64,000 bases of DNA from Pomphorhynchus laevis (lineage: Eukaryota; Acanthocephala; Palaeacanthocephala; Echinorhynchida; Pomphorhynchidae). A model generated the notes under the pieces. The model had not been told where the DNA came from. It made no database searches and saw only the letters and a list, made by a program, of their open reading frames with translations. The position numbers and the translations under genes were made by a program. Where the stretch lies: positions 62,001 through 126,000 of the forward strand of contig WNNJ02002246.1 in NCBI GenBank assembly GCA_012934845.2, given 5' to 3'. Positions 50,338-62,769 of this stretch are shown here, one piece after another (the first letter of the stretch is position 1; every line of letters starts with the position of its first letter).

Positions 50338-52500
50338 ACTCATATTATCGGCGGTGCTCTCGACATCATTGCTGTCCCTATCTGCTTCAATGACTATACT
50401 TCCTTGTCAATTACTGATCCCGGTTTGTCCGATCATTTCCTTGTCACTCTTACTCTTACTCGTCACCATCCTCCTTCTCCGCCTCCACCAATTTCCACGC
50501 CAAGTCGACCCTGGAAACTTCTCGATATCCCTATTCTCTGCACAGCCTTACTTAATTCTTCACTCTTTTCACTTCCTCTTAACTATCTCACTCCCGATGA
50601 TCTCTGCATTTTGTTTGATTCTGAACTTATGTCTATCATCAATAAACTTCTGCCTAGTCGACTCCGACGCTCTCAGCGCTTGCGCCATTTTCCCTGGTTC
50701 GATTCTGAATGCAGTCTTTCTAAGCGTCGACTCCGTCACTCTTTTCGTATATATAAACGCTTTCTTAAACGTTCTCCCAACTCACTCCCTCCAAATCTTC
50801 GTGATTCCTACTTTTCTCAACGTCGTTAATATCTCATTCTTATACGTTCTAAACGTACTATCCTTTGGCAAAATCAACTCGAGTCATCTTCCAACTCTAA
50901 ATCTCATTGGAAAATCTTAAACTCAATTGTTTCACGATCATCTACTCCTTGTAATATAAATCCTGATGAATGTTCTTCTTATCTACAAACTAAGCTATCT
51001 AATTTACTTTCCCTACTACCCATAGGCCCCTTGTACCCACTCTTCTCTTTAAATACTTCCCTCTCAGAACTACTCCACCTTCTTCCCGTTTCGTCTGATG
51101 AAGTTTCTTCGGTTCTGCTGTCATTACCTAATAAAACCTCTCATTCTGACCCAATTCCCACTCACTTGCTTAAAAATATCTGCTCCTCTATCTTACCCTT
51201 CCTAACCACATTGTTAGACTCGTCCATCCATAACCGTACATTTCCTTCCATCTGGAAATGCGCCACTGTTCGTCCTCTCATCAAAAGGCAATCTCTCGTC
51301 TCCTCACTACCATCTTCGTACCGTCCAATCTCACTTCTCCCAACCCGCTCTAAACTCCTTGAGCGTCTCGTTCTCAGGCAAGTTAATACATATCTCTTTT
51401 TCTCTAACTTGTTTCCTCCCTTCCAAGCCGCTTTTCGCTCTAATCACTCTACTGAAATTGCCTGTCTTAAAGTTTATAATTACTTACTCATCTCGCGCGA
51501 TCATAAATTATGTAGTGTCATAGTATCTCTTGATCTATCGTCTGCTTTTGACATCGTCGATCACTCGATTCTTCTACATCGTCTTCGTCATGATTATGAA
51601 TTCTCTTTACCCACTGTATCATGGTTTTCTTCAAATCTATCAAACCGTACATTTCGCGTGTATTCTAACTTTTATCTCTCCCATCCTTCATCCATCCCGA
51701 CCGGTGTTCCACAAGGCTCAGTATTAGGCCCTATGCTTTTCTCTCCTCTTCTCGGTGACTTGTCTCAATTTCCAATCATCTTTCTTCCCTTCGTCTTTCT
51801 CTGAATCCTGATAAATCTAAAATTATGTGGATCCTACCTCGAAGCTTCGGCGTAGCACCTCCTTCCGTATCACTAAATTCTACAATTCTTTCAATCGTTG
51901 ATAATCTCGTTTTCCTAGGCTTTCATTTCGACAACCGACTTTCACTTAAACCTTTCGTGAGTGATAAAGTACGCTCATCTACCTTGATACTCCGCAATCT
52001 CCGTCAAGTTCGTAGATTGATCGATTTCCCTTCTTGTATGACTCTCATATCTTCTCTTCTTTTCTCAAGACTTGATTACTGTTTTAGTCTATTTTCCAAC
52101 TCACCTAAATCCACTCTTCTTCCTTTACAACGCATCACCAACGCTGCCGTTCATTGCTTTTCGCCTTATAACTTCTCATACCCCTTCATTTCTCAACCTT
52201 CCTTTTCTCGACAATTCTCGTACTGTGTATTGTGCTCTGCGTTCCCGTAATTCCCTTCTTTTACATGTCCCAATCTACTCTACCTCTTTTGGCTTCCGCT
52301 CCTTCGTTGTGGCTGCTCTTCTCTTGTGGAATCAACTGCCTTTTTCATATCCGCAAATCAACATCTATACCGTACTTCAAACGCCAAATCCAATTTTATT
52401 TCAACAATTAACTAATTACCTGTGACCTTTGATGTTCTTTTTTTGTTTGTTAGTGGTCATGTAAGCGTGCATTTTGCACGCATTTGCCACGTTAAATAAA
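50338..52500 (+). mobile_element. L2-like LINE family A, copy A5, 3' part
   Basis: It resumes in the endonuclease at GGALDIIAVPICFNDYTSLS exactly where the 5' part stopped. It then runs through the linker (50404-50829), the RT (51031-51804: SSYRPISLLPTRSKLLERL, SLDLSSAFDIVDHS, TGVPQGSVLGPMLF), a deletion of the YADD region near 51770 and the thumb (51825-52250), to the hairpin GCGTGC-ATTTT-GCACGC at 52465-52481 and a TATTATT tail. Its 3' UTR begins GTGGTCATG as in family B, so A and B 3' ends intergrade. Confidence 0.83.
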
Positions 52501-52539
52501 TTATTGTATTATTAAATAAATTTGAAAATTTGAATTTGA

Positions 52540-54500
52540 AACGTTAATTTAATTCTATGCTCGTTGTGAGGACTAACCAATGCGTTGTAAAGAATCCAAA
52601 AACATTCACCATGAATGGATTTAAACAATTTTTCAATAAATAAAGAACACACCGTCTCTTCGAACACAGCCTGTCCGTATTTATGCGAGTCTTGATATAT
52701 GACTGAACAATTGTTCCAAGGTCACGTGTGAGTCGCTGTATATACGATACTAGGGCCTAACATGTAACTAGCTGATATATTACTTCGACGAAAACGCAAA
52801 TGAACACTCTTACCTACATTTAATCTAAGTCCTGTTCGAACAATCCAATAATAAATGATATTATAATCCCATTGTAATACATTCATATTGCTTCTGGATG
52901 AAATTCCAGACAAGATCTTAAGGTCATTGGCAAAAGGCAAATACGGACAATGCAATTGTTTTACCAACGTATTAAGGTAGAAATTAAAAAGTAATGCGTC
53001 AAAAAAAGTACCTTGAGATACACCTGACGCAACTGAACTAGATAATGGCAAGCTTGATCCCACACGAACACGATAAGAACGCTACGTTAGAAATGTATAA
53101 ATCCAATTAACGACGATCGGATATGCATTACAGTCTCCAAGAACTTTAATAAGATTTTCATGACATATACGGTCGAATGCTCTACCAAAGTCAATAAAAA
53201 CACAATCAACTGCTATTCCATTAGAAACTTCATTAACCCATGCTTCTCTAGAACAAAGTAAATTAGAAAAACACGATCTTACAATGGTGAAACCATGCTG
53301 ACGTGGGTCTAGTTGGTTTGACTGGGTCAATAAGTTCTCTACATATTTATAGATAATGAGTTCAAAATTTTTAGCTTTTATTTTTAATTTCAATTTTAAA
53401 TTTTAACTTTATCTAAATATAAATTCTATAAAATCTTATATAATTATTTATTATTTTTCTTTATATTTATATTTATATGGTTCGACTGGCGCAATAAGTA
53501 CTCTACATATTTATAGATAATGCGTTCAAAAATTTGACTAACAACATTAGTTAACCTCACGGGTCTATAATTTTCAGGATTGTGCATATCATCCTTCTTA
53601 AAAACAGGAACTAAATTTGCACATTTCCAATCTAGTGGTATTTCGCATTTATCAATTTACATTTGAAACAACTCAGTGAATACCGAGTTCAGGACGGACC
53701 TTAAAGCTCGAAGCAGGTAGGGGTGTATGCCATCAGGACCATCAGATGAATATATCGATAATCGAGCCTACTGTATATAGACAGAAGATTGCGAAACTAC
53801 AAAACGCCTTAGCAGGAACGTCTTTTCTTTTCTATTATTGCCACTATGTTTGTTAGTAGAGTTCTTTACATCGAGCATAAACGAAATCGCGAACGCTTCA
53901 TAAATACATGCTGGTGAATCAACAAGCTGTTCATCATATTTTAAAGACGATAAAAGAGGTCTTGCACACTTATTTCTGCGAATATATAACAAAAATACCT
54001 TTGGGGTTGAATTAATCGAGTTAATTATTTTATGTTCGTAGATTATGCCTTTAAGAAATTTTAGCTCTGATGCACTGATTGCGACAGGCATTGTATGCCA
54101 ATCGAAAGAACGGATCTAAACGATATTGTCTGTATAATGTCTTACTATGATTTATTAGTGTCTTCAATTCATCGTTAAACCATGTTGGTTTAGTTCGTTT
54201 AATGGGCAATATTTCTTGGATTGCTCGTTACTGATATTCTTTTTTTGTCTTTAATGTGTTGTTTGTATAATGAGCGGCAGAACGGCCTTTTTCGGTCAAA
54301 TCTCTGTATATAATAATCTTAAAGATTCTCTAAAAGCTTAGAACAAATATCAGACAATTTATCGTCAAAGTACTGTATGAGGGACCACTACGATATGGCT
54401 ATCTTATCTATTTATTTCGACACTTCACGAAGTGCCGAAAGTGAAGACCTTACAGAGAATTGTCTTCCGTGCAATATAACACGGTCACGGATTACTGTAT
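52540..54500 (-). mobile_element. CR1-type LINE fragment (endonuclease end, linker, RT)
   Basis: Minus strand: endonuclease end (YTVIRDRVILHGRQFSVRSS near 54480), linker (54091-53768), RT start (CANLVPVFKKDDMHNPENY near 53620-53580), HGFTIVRSCFSNLL, DCVFIDFGRAFDRICHENLI (motif A), SGVSQGTFFDALLF (motif B, altered), LPFANDLKIL (motif C as FAND in place of YADD) and thumb scraps to 52540. There it meets the 3' end of A5. The altered motif C and several stops mark it as dead. Confidence 0.72.
53315..53534. repeat. 56-bp direct repeat flanking AT-rich filler inside a LINE
   Basis: 53315-53370 and 53479-53534 are near-identical (CAATAAGTNCTCTACATATT in both). The 106 bp between them are low-complexity T-rich DNA with no LINE similarity. 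The RT frame would be continuous if one copy and the filler were absent. Confidence 0.7.
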
Positions 54501-54815
54501 ATTCTGAAATACCAGGCTATCTGTAATGTATCGGATCTCTTTAATTACGAGCAAGGAGTTCATAAATGCAAGCCAAAATAATTGTCTAGCAGCATTCAAA
54601 TCACCAGAGGATGCTCAAATAATTCATTCAAGCAAAATGAATACATCAAACAAATCCGTTTACTCCTACACCTCCTGCAACAAGAAATAATATTTGTTTT
54701 CCAGATCAGCTCAAGTTTACAAATATTTACGAATATTTGAAGTCTCTTGTGGAAAATCGACACCATGGAATTAACATAACATGTAATAAATGAGGACCAA
54801 CTTTTTGGCTTTACT

Positions 54816-55102
54816 CAACAATCTAGAAAGTTCACAAGTACACTAGTATCAATATCATCACATTTTCCCTCTTTTATAATTGAAGCGTTCACTTTGTGTT
54901 ATTATTCTTCCACGTCTTGTTCGCTGTGGTAAGAAATCGAAGAACGACGATTCGTTGGATGTATTTAAATCCTTACCCGCCTTCTTAATAATTGAAAGGT
55001 TTACTTCATGTAATAATTCTAGATGTATTTAAATCCTCACCTGCTTTTGGAGTCGTCATCGGGTCTTTTGCATCATATTGATCGTTGACAGGTTAATATT
55101 CT
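54816..55102 (-). mobile_element. Ty3/Gypsy fossil, duplicated tail segment (left copy)
   Basis: It matches 59606-59840 in sequence and orientation, a piece of the charged tail after the integrase. Together with 59590-59605 it forms one copy of a tandem duplication of about 240-300 bp, and copy A4 of the L2-like family is inserted in it. The 315 bp to its left (54501-54815) are unassigned. Confidence 0.7.
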
Positions 55103-55188
55103 TGACTTTAATAATAATACAAATTTATTTAATGTGGCAAATGCATACAAGCTGTACGCTTACAAGTCCACAAACAAAAATGAAAAAG

Positions 55189-58095
55189 TCAAGCAGATAA
55201 ATTGTTTAAATGGGATCGGATTTGTCGTTTGAAGCACTGCAGGGAAGTTGATTGGCGTATATGAATGGGCAGATGGTTCCACGATAGAGGAGCATCCACC
55301 AGGAAGGAGCGGAGTCCAAAGGAGGTAGAGTAGTTTGGGACATGTAAAAGAAGGGAATTACAGGAACGCAAGGAACAGTAAACAGGACGAGAATTATCAA
55401 GAAAAGGAAGGTTGAGAAATGAAGGGGTATGAAAAGTTGAGGCGGAAAGCGATGACAATTAGACAAATTTAAACACGACAATAAATTGTAAACAAATCGA
55501 AAGAAGCAAGATAATAGGATGTATGGTCAAAACGACGAAGACGGAGAATAATTCGGACAGCTGCGTTGACGATGCGTTGTAGGGGAAGAAGAGTGGATTT
55601 AGGTGAGTTGGAAAATAGACTAAGACAATAATCGAGTCTAGAAAAAAGGAGAGAAGATATGAGAGTCATACAAGAAGGGAAATCGATCAATCTACGAACT
55701 TGACGGAGGTTGCGGAGTATCAAGGTAGATGAGCGTACTTTATCTCTAACGAAAGGTTTAAGTGAAAGTCGGTTGTCAAAATGGAAGCCTAGGAAAACGA
55801 GATTATCAACGATAGGAAGAATTGTAGAATATAATGATACGGAGGGAGGTTCGAAGCCGAGGCGTCGAGGTAAGGTCCACATAATTTTGGATTTATCAGG
55901 ATTCAGAGAAAGCGAAGGGAAGTAAGATTATTGGAAATTGAGACAAGACAGTCGGAAGCGTAAACACTAAGATCGTGAATACGATAAACAGGTGCATGAG
56001 CATAGATGAGAATGTCATCAGCATATTGCATAACATGGAAGTTAAATTTATGAGAAATCGAAGACAAATCACCAAGAAGAGAGAAAAGTATAGGGCCTAA
56101 TACGGAGCCTTGTGGAACACCGGACGGAATGGACGAAGGATGGGAGAGATAAGAGTTAGAATACACGCGAAATGTACGGTTTGATAGATTTGAAGAAAAC
56201 CATGATACACTGGGTAAAGAGAAGCCATAATCATGACGAAGGCGATGGAGAAGAATCGATTGATCGACGATGTCGAAAGCAGACGATAGATCAAGAGAAA
56301 CTATGACACTACATAATTTATGATCGCGCGATATGAGTAAGTCGTTATAAACTTTAAGACATGCAATATCGGTAGAGTAATTAGAGCGAAAAGCGGCTTG
56401 GAAGGGAGGAAATAAGTTAGAGGAATAGAGATATGTATTAACTTGCTTTGGAACGAGACGCTCAAGGAGTTTAGAGCGGGTTGGGAGAAGTGAGATTGGA
56501 CGGTACGAAGATGGTAGTGAGGAGACGAGAGATTGCCTTTTGATGAGAGGACGAACAGTGGCGCATTTCCAGATGGAAGGAAATGTACGGTTATGGATGG
56601 ACGAGTCTAACAATGTGGTTAGGAAGGGTAAGATAGAGGAGCAGATATTTTTAAGCAAGTGAGTGGGAATTGGGTCAGAAGGAGAGGTTTTATTAGGTAA
56701 TGACAGCAGAACCAAAGAAACTTTATCAGACGAAACGGGGAGAAGGTGGAGTAGTTCTGAGAGGGAAGTATTTAAAGAGAAGAGTGGGTACAAGGGGCCT
56801 ATGGGTAGTAGGGAAAGTAAATTAGATAGCTTAGTTTGTAGATAAGAAGAAAATTCATCAGGATTTATATTACAAGGGGTAGATGATCGTGAAAGAATTG
56901 AGTTTAAGATTTTCCAATGAGATTTAGAGTTGGAAGATGACTCGAGTTGATTTCGCCAAAAGAGAGTACGTTTAGTACGTATAAGAATGATATATGAACG
57001 GCGTTGAGAAAAGTAGGAATCACGAAGATTTGGAGGGAGTGAGTTGGGAGAACGTTTAAGAAAGCGTTTATATATACGAAAAGAGTGACGGAGTCGACGC
57101 TTAGAAAGACTACATTCAGAATCGAACCAGGGAGCATGGCGCAAGCGCTGGGAACGTCGAAGTCGACTAGGCAGAAGGTTATTGAGGATCGACGTAAGTT
57201 TAGAATCAAACATAATGCAGAGATCATCGGGAGTGAGATAGTTAAGAGGAAGTGAAAAGAGTGAAGAATTGAGTAAGGCTGTGCAGAGAATAGGGATATC
57301 GAGAAGTTTCCGGGGTCGACTTGGTGTGGATAATGGTGGAGGCGGAGAAGGAGGATGGGGACGAGTAATAGTAAGAGTGACAAGGAAATGATCGGACAAA
57401 CCAGGATCAGTAATTGACAAGGAAGTATAGTCATTGAAGCAGTTAGGGACAGCAATGATGTCGAGAGCACCGCCGAGGATATGAGTTGGGCTTGTTGAAA
57501 GTAATTTATAGTTAAAATCAGAAAAACGATTAGTTAAAGTGATAGAGTCAGAGTCAGACGGGCGATCAAGACGAATGTTAAAGTCACCGAGAACAAAAGA
57601 AGGAGTATAAGACAATGAACAGTGAGACATAAGATCTGCAAGGTCGTTAAAGAAGATACGTGATGGGGCAACTGAACCTGGACGGTATACAATCACAAGT
57701 TCCAGAGGGAAAGGCGTTGATAATCTGCATATGAGCAATTCGAACGAAGTGTAACGGATCTTAACGTTGATTTTACGTAAAGACAATGGGTGACGAGCAA
57801 TGGCAACAATACCGCCATGGTTAGAAGCAGTAGATGTATGAGATGCAATTTGACGAGCTGATTCAACTAGAGAACAACCAGATCGACATAGACGACGAAT
57901 AGCAAGGTCGTCTGAGTCAGATTGCCAGGATTCGGTAATGCATAGAATATCGATAGATAATTGATCGAAGATATCGAGAAGCATATCAGCTTTATGAAGA
58001 ATGGAGCGAGTGTTGAATAGACTAAGACGAAAAGTATGCTTAGGAGCGAGATCGACTAGCGAAGAAGACAAGGGGGTGAGATGGGACGCCGTCAA
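55189..58095 (-). pseudogene. Family A ORF2 of A4, nearly intact
   Basis: The frame 58095-55903 covers endonuclease (FNTRSILHKAD, LCITESWQSDSDD, VLGDFNIRLDRPSD, GLSDHFLVTLTI) and RT through motif C (MQYADDILIYAHAP). After one shift near 55900 the thumb is in 55882-55469, and after a second near 55465 the C-terminus in 55458-55189. The start codon corresponding to A1's ATG reads ACG. All endonuclease and RT catalytic residues are present, so decay is recent. Confidence 0.83.
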
Positions 58096-59380
58096 ATCTT
58101 TGGCCTTGTGTGTACAACGTGAAAATTTAAGTTGATTTGACGTATAGATAAGGATGACTCGTCGTTTGTTTCACGTCGATGTTTCTCAATGCGAGCTAAA
58201 TTGAGCTGGGCAGTATCAGAAGGGGAGCGGTCAAAAATGATACGGCAAGTAGATGAAGTGGTAAGAAGTTTTAAGCGTTTGGAGAGTACCGAAGAGGCAT
58301 GTGAACTATGTCGGAAAACGATTTTTAAGAGTGGAGGACTGAGATGATTGGATTTAGTGGATTTGTTTAAACGAATAAAGGATACAGGAGCGATATTATT
58401 AAAGAGGGATGGGTTATCATCAGGAAGAATGATTGCTAGGATATATCTGAAAGCAGATGCATTGTCATCGAGGCGAGATTGTGCATAAGCAGATTCGGAA
58501 AGCTTCATGTTTGATATGATTATACAGCGTTCTCGCGAAGGAAAACGATTTCGTGGAAGTGGTGGACGGACAGAGCTGGTAGGAGTCGAGGTAGATGAGC
58601 AGATAGAAGTGGGAATGACAGGGGTGCTTGATAAAGAATTAATATTGGTTGGAGCAAGTGTGACAGGAGCGGGGTGTTGAATCGGTTGATCAGAGATATG
58701 ACTGGAGATGATTTTAAATGAAGGATGTAAATTATTTGGAAGTGTTACTTGGATGTAGAGTAAGGAGAATTAAAATAGGTTGGGGCATGAGTGACAGGAA
58801 TTGAGTGTTGAATCAGTTGATCGGAAATGTTACTGGAAATGATTTTGATGGAAGGGTGTAAAATATTGAGAAGTGGTACAGGAGAGATCGAGTAAGGAGT
58901 ACGTGAGGAGAATAAAGAAGTTTGAGATTTGTTTAGATTGGGGGAGGAATAGGAAAGAGAATGTACGAGATGAAAAGCTTTACCGTTAGCATTGTTAGAA
59001 TGAGAAAGATTAATGGAAGTTTGGTACGTAGTTGAACGAGGAGTGTGTGAGAGAGTAGGTTCAATAATGGGATTATATGATGCGAAGTCAGGTGTTGATG
59101 CGAGGGAAACATCTAAAACAGCATTGGTCTGAGTGGTCGTGTGTGATACAGGAGTAGATGAGCAGGATAACTGTAGTAGTCGTACTGATGTACAAAAACC
59201 GCATGTGAACTGTTTACGTTTATACACTGAGTGGTCGGATATTTTAACACGAACAAGTGTCCATACATCACAATCTTTGGAATCGCATCCAACTTCGAAG
59301 CTGTGATAACCATCATTGCATTCCGATGTGGAAGATTCTTGATCAGGAACAGGGATCTGAGATCGAACTTTTTTAGGCAT
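58092..59380 (-). pseudogene. Family A ORF1 of A4 (complete start, one shift)
   Basis: From MPKKVRSQIPVPDQESS at 59380: a degenerate PHD-like finger (CNDGYHSFEVGCDSKDCDVW, later FTCGFC), a Ser/Thr/Pro-rich linker with the 40-residue block (LHPSIKIISSNISDQLIQHS and its relative near 58700), then, after a shift near 58745, the RRM-like part (IIISNMKLSES, VSFIRLNKSTKS, LLKIVFRHSSHA, SSLSIRQINLNFHVVHTRPK). Such ORF1 proteins bind the LINE RNA. A TGA at 58092-58094 replaces the Arg codon where A1 continues 13 residues. Confidence 0.75.
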
Positions 59381-59425
59381 GACCTTTTATCGATAGATTG
59401 AGCTCAATCCGCGAGCGTAGCGAGC

Positions 59426-59545
59426 GGAACTGACAGGAATAATCTGGAACTGACAGGAATAATCTGGAACTGACAGGAATAATCTGGAACTGACAGGAAT
59501 AATCTGGAACTGACAGGAATAATTTGGAACTGACAGGAATAATCT
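59426..59545 (-). promoter_or_regulatory. Six tandem 20-bp units in the family A leader
   Basis: GGAACTGACAGGAATAATCT is repeated six times without gaps (59426-59545); only unit five differs by one base. It lies just upstream of ORF1 in the element's own orientation (minus). Tandem leader units act as promoters in some mammalian L1 families. A similar role here is inference. A 14-bp palindrome GATTGAGCTCAATC sits beside it at about 59397-59410. Confidence 0.7.
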
Positions 59546-59589
59546 GGAATGTTTGTTTATTAGATACCAAAAATTTTTTAATAAAAAAA

Positions 59590-61620
59590 TGACTTTGAGG
59601 GAGATCAACAATCTAGAAAGTTCACAAGTACAGTAGTATCAATATCATCACATTTTCCCCTTCTTAATAATTGAAACGTTTACTTCGTGTTATTATTCTT
59701 CCACGCCTTGATCCCTGTGGTAAGAAATCGAAGACCGACGATTCGTTAGATGTATTCAAATCTTCACCTGTCTTTGTAGTCGTCATCGGGTCTTTTTCAT
59801 CAGATTGATCTTTGACAGGTTTTTCTTCTTGACTTTGAGGGAGATCTATTGAAGATTGAGCGTGAGTACTCATATAATTCGTGTCATCAATACCTGGTCC
59901 ACCAACCTCACGATCTAGGTCACCATCGTTTGCATGATTTACAGGTAAACAATTATTTATGTCTCCATAAGCTGGGGAAGCCAAATCACATGTCGACACT
60001 GTGCTTTCCTTTCCATCTATATATCTGATACGAGCATAATGTCGTAGATGAGATTATGTCCATTGGATTCACTAGTTGATATGACTTTGTTTGTCTTGTA
60101 AAATTGCGTACAAGTGCCTTTCCTTCTAATAGCCAAGTGGCCATAGAGTAACCGTTTCCCGATTTGCGTTAATAATTAAACAGACGTTATTGTGGAGTCT
60201 GATTGATGGCGGTGCACAATAGAGTTCGTATTGAATGTAGAGCCACGTCGAATATTGTTTTCCAATACTTTTTCTCGAGATTGCGAGATTTCAATGCTAG
60301 CTTTATCGTTTTCCAAATTACTCCGTTGATCCTTTCGCATTGTCCATTGCCCATAGGGTGGTACGGAGTACTGTTAGAAATAATTGTTCCATTTTGCCAA
60401 AGAAGTCTTGTACATCACGGGACATAAACTGTTTTCTTCGATCGCTATGTATAGTTTCTGGTGCACCGAATATCGCAAATAGACATTTAAGGCATTGCAT
60501 TACTGTTGTGGAAGACGTCTCGGCACGGGAATACAAAAGAGAAAGCGAGAGTATTCATCCACGAATACGAGCAGATATTTGTAACCGTCCACAGAAGGTT
60601 TGGGAGCAACAAAATCCATTGCTAGCCTTTCAAAGAGTTTCTGGCGGAAACTAGAGTTGCTTGCGGGGGTCTATGGAATACAGGTTTTAATTCAGCGCAT
60701 ACTGCACAAGTGGAGCAAATACGACGAACACCTTCAATTGAGAATGTGAAGTTATTTTGTCGAATGAAGTGTTTTAGCCTTGTGACTCCAGGGTGACACA
60801 AAGTATTATGGAGATATTTCAGAGTTCTGTCGTTGTTTAAAGAACAAATTCTAGAGAATGTATCAGCTACGCATTCAAGTGTCCAGGTCGATATTTTATC
60901 GTGTATGAGTAGTTTGTTAGTTCGAGCTTCCATCGTAATAATTTGTCATTCTTTATCTGATTTTTGGATTGCTGGTTTAAAATGAACGATACAGCCTGCT
61001 GATCAGTTAAGATTACGAAGGGTTTAATCATCAAGAATTCACGCCACTTTCTAACGGATTCTACAATCGCAGCAGCTTCTCTTTCGACAGTCGAATAGTT
61101 TTTCTCAGATTTAGATAGATTTCTTAAGAAAGATGCCACTGGTTTGTTTTCTTGTGATAACTCAGCTGCGATAGTGTCTCGAGAAACATCCGTCTACACA
61201 CAGAATGGTATATTTTCATTGATAGTGACTAGAGAGGCGTCACCAATCTCGTTCCTAAAATTTTCGAAGCATTGAATTTGCTCATGATTCAACGGCAATT
61301 CTTTATAGTTTAACAGTAGCCTTATTTAAGCCAAATAGTTTTGAATCCATTGACTATAGTAACTGAACAGCCACATAACTCTTTTCAATGACACTTAATC
61401 TTCGAGTTTCGGCATATTATGTAACGGCGCTAATCGTTCAGGATCAGGACGAATCGTACCACCTGCGATTAGATGCCCAAGAAATGTGTAACTGCTTTGC
61501 CTATATAAGCATTTTGAAATTATCACTTCTAAGTAAGAGTTGATATTCCCAAGTCTGGTTTAATAATCTTGAAAAAACATTAGGTTCTAGCGATATCACC
61601 AGCAGACGATGAAATTTTAA
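59590..61620 (-). mobile_element. Ty3/Gypsy fossil, pol region (RT end, RNase H, integrase)
   Basis: Minus strand in order: RT end (GHLIAGGTIRPDPERLAPLH near 61480-61420), RNase H (61139-60867: EKNYSTVEREAAAIVES, PFVILTDQQAV, YRPGHLNA), integrase zinc-binding part (60933-60622: HNTLCHPGVTRLKHFIR, CSTCAVCAELKP), catalytic-core part (60536-60318: AIFGAPETIHSDRRKQF) and a charged tail (59999-59664). No LTR or gag was seen. The element is broken in several places and its tail segment is tandemly duplicated. Confidence 0.78.
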
Positions 61621-61689
61621 AAGTATTTATAGTCTTTTGAAGTTCATGAAAATATAAGTGTTTTAAATCACGTTTAGGTGATTACGCAT

Positions 61690-62745
61690 ATACACTCAAT
61701 TATTATAATCAATTATTATGTATTCTGACTATTATTATAACAAACAGAAGCAAATGAGCTACAAGCTCGTGTCGCTTACAAAACATGATAAAATAAAAAA
61801 AAACATCAACACAAAATTCAATCAAATAGTAGTCGCAAATTCCTTCTCTCGGCTTCGATGGCTTTCTTGATAGCATCACTAGATATTCTACTAGAGATAT
61901 CAAGGCACTTTAGTGCATTCCACCCGTTAATTACCCTGGTTGCAAATCGATGGTGAACAGGAATTCTTGTAGTTGGCTTTATTAATTTCCACACATGCCC
62001 ACGAGATTCCCTTAAAGTCTGTGGATAAGTTACAGGTAAACCGTATTCAAGGATGGGTAGAATATAAGAGCAAAATAGTCGCTTGAACATTGATGGACTT
62101 ATCCGATCAATAAACTTGAAAAACATCCATAAAATACGATAGCCTCGATTACAAAAATATATAGTGTGGACATTAGTTTTTAAGCTACTGATCATTATCA
62201 CACCAAGATCCTTGAATTCACCCACTCGGACTATCTGAATCGAACCTATCTGATAGGATGAGTTTAGTGAAGAACCAATGGACATATGCACATATTTAGA
62301 GGGGTTAACCCTCAAACCATTTTCCGCTAAACATTTTTCTAGGCGTGTCAGATCATCTTGAAGGATATTAATGTCCCTTCCGTCTTTAATACGCCGCCAT
62401 ATCTTAACATCATCAGCATACATAACGACATCAGAACGAATTACAGATGGGAGATCATTGATATAGACAATAAAAAGAAGTGGGGAGATAACAGCACCCT
62501 GTGGAACGCCAGAATGAATAGCGAATGAGGTGCACATATCTGCACCTACACGTACTTTGAAAGAGCGTGAACTTAAGTAATCCAGGCGACATACATATGA
62601 CAAACACTAAGTGACCTTAATTTGTAAATAAGGCGATCATGCGGAACTGAATCAAAAGCATGAGAGAAATCTACAAAACGTACATCAGATTGAACTCGTT
62701 TATCTAATGAAGACTGCCATGAGTAAAAACTGCCACGAGCTAAAA
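61690..62745 (-). mobile_element. CR1-type LINE, RT half with 3' end
   Basis: Minus strand: SDVRFVDFSHAFDSVPHDRL (motif A, 62700-62640, separate frame), then from 62603 SGVPQGAVISPLLFIVYIND (motif B), VVMYADDVKIWRRI (motif C, YADD), NGLRVNPSKYVHMSI, FKDLGVIM and a thumb to HHRFATRVINGWNALKCL. The 3' UTR has TTGTAAGC, a hairpin GAGC/GCTC (61756-61768) and CATTTGC, like the L2-like 3' ends, and a TATTATAAT tail. It is 5' truncated near 62745. Confidence 0.75.
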
Positions 62746-62769
62746 ATTGTTTAATCCTTAAACTTCAGA

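Larger units (their letters stand above)
55103..59589 (-). mobile_element. L2-like LINE family A, copy A4 (full length, 4.5 kb)
   Basis: TGACTTT lies at 55103-55109 and 59590-59596, and the undisturbed target (CTTGACTTTGAGGG) is seen in the second copy of the host repeat at 59829-59842. The minus strand has a leader with six 20-bp repeats, ORF1, ORF2, the 3' hairpin (55143-55159, one wobble pair in RNA) and a TATTATT tail. It is the only copy here with a complete 5' end, and it defines the family: about 4.48 kb, two ORFs. Confidence 0.9.

Noticed and set aside
59408-59427. CGCGAGCGTAGCGAGCG, a bacterial-looking GC-rich word
   Set aside because: It lies in the family A leader with no bacterial gene nearby; contamination is not supported.
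59426-59545. Possible CRISPR-like array
   Set aside because: The units are contiguous with no spacers, and the context is a eukaryotic LINE leader.
59373-59611. Two minus-strand open frames with repeated SVPDYSCQFQIIP-like peptides
   Set aside because: They are the six 20-bp leader repeats read through; a 20-bp unit cycles the frame and creates a false repeat protein.
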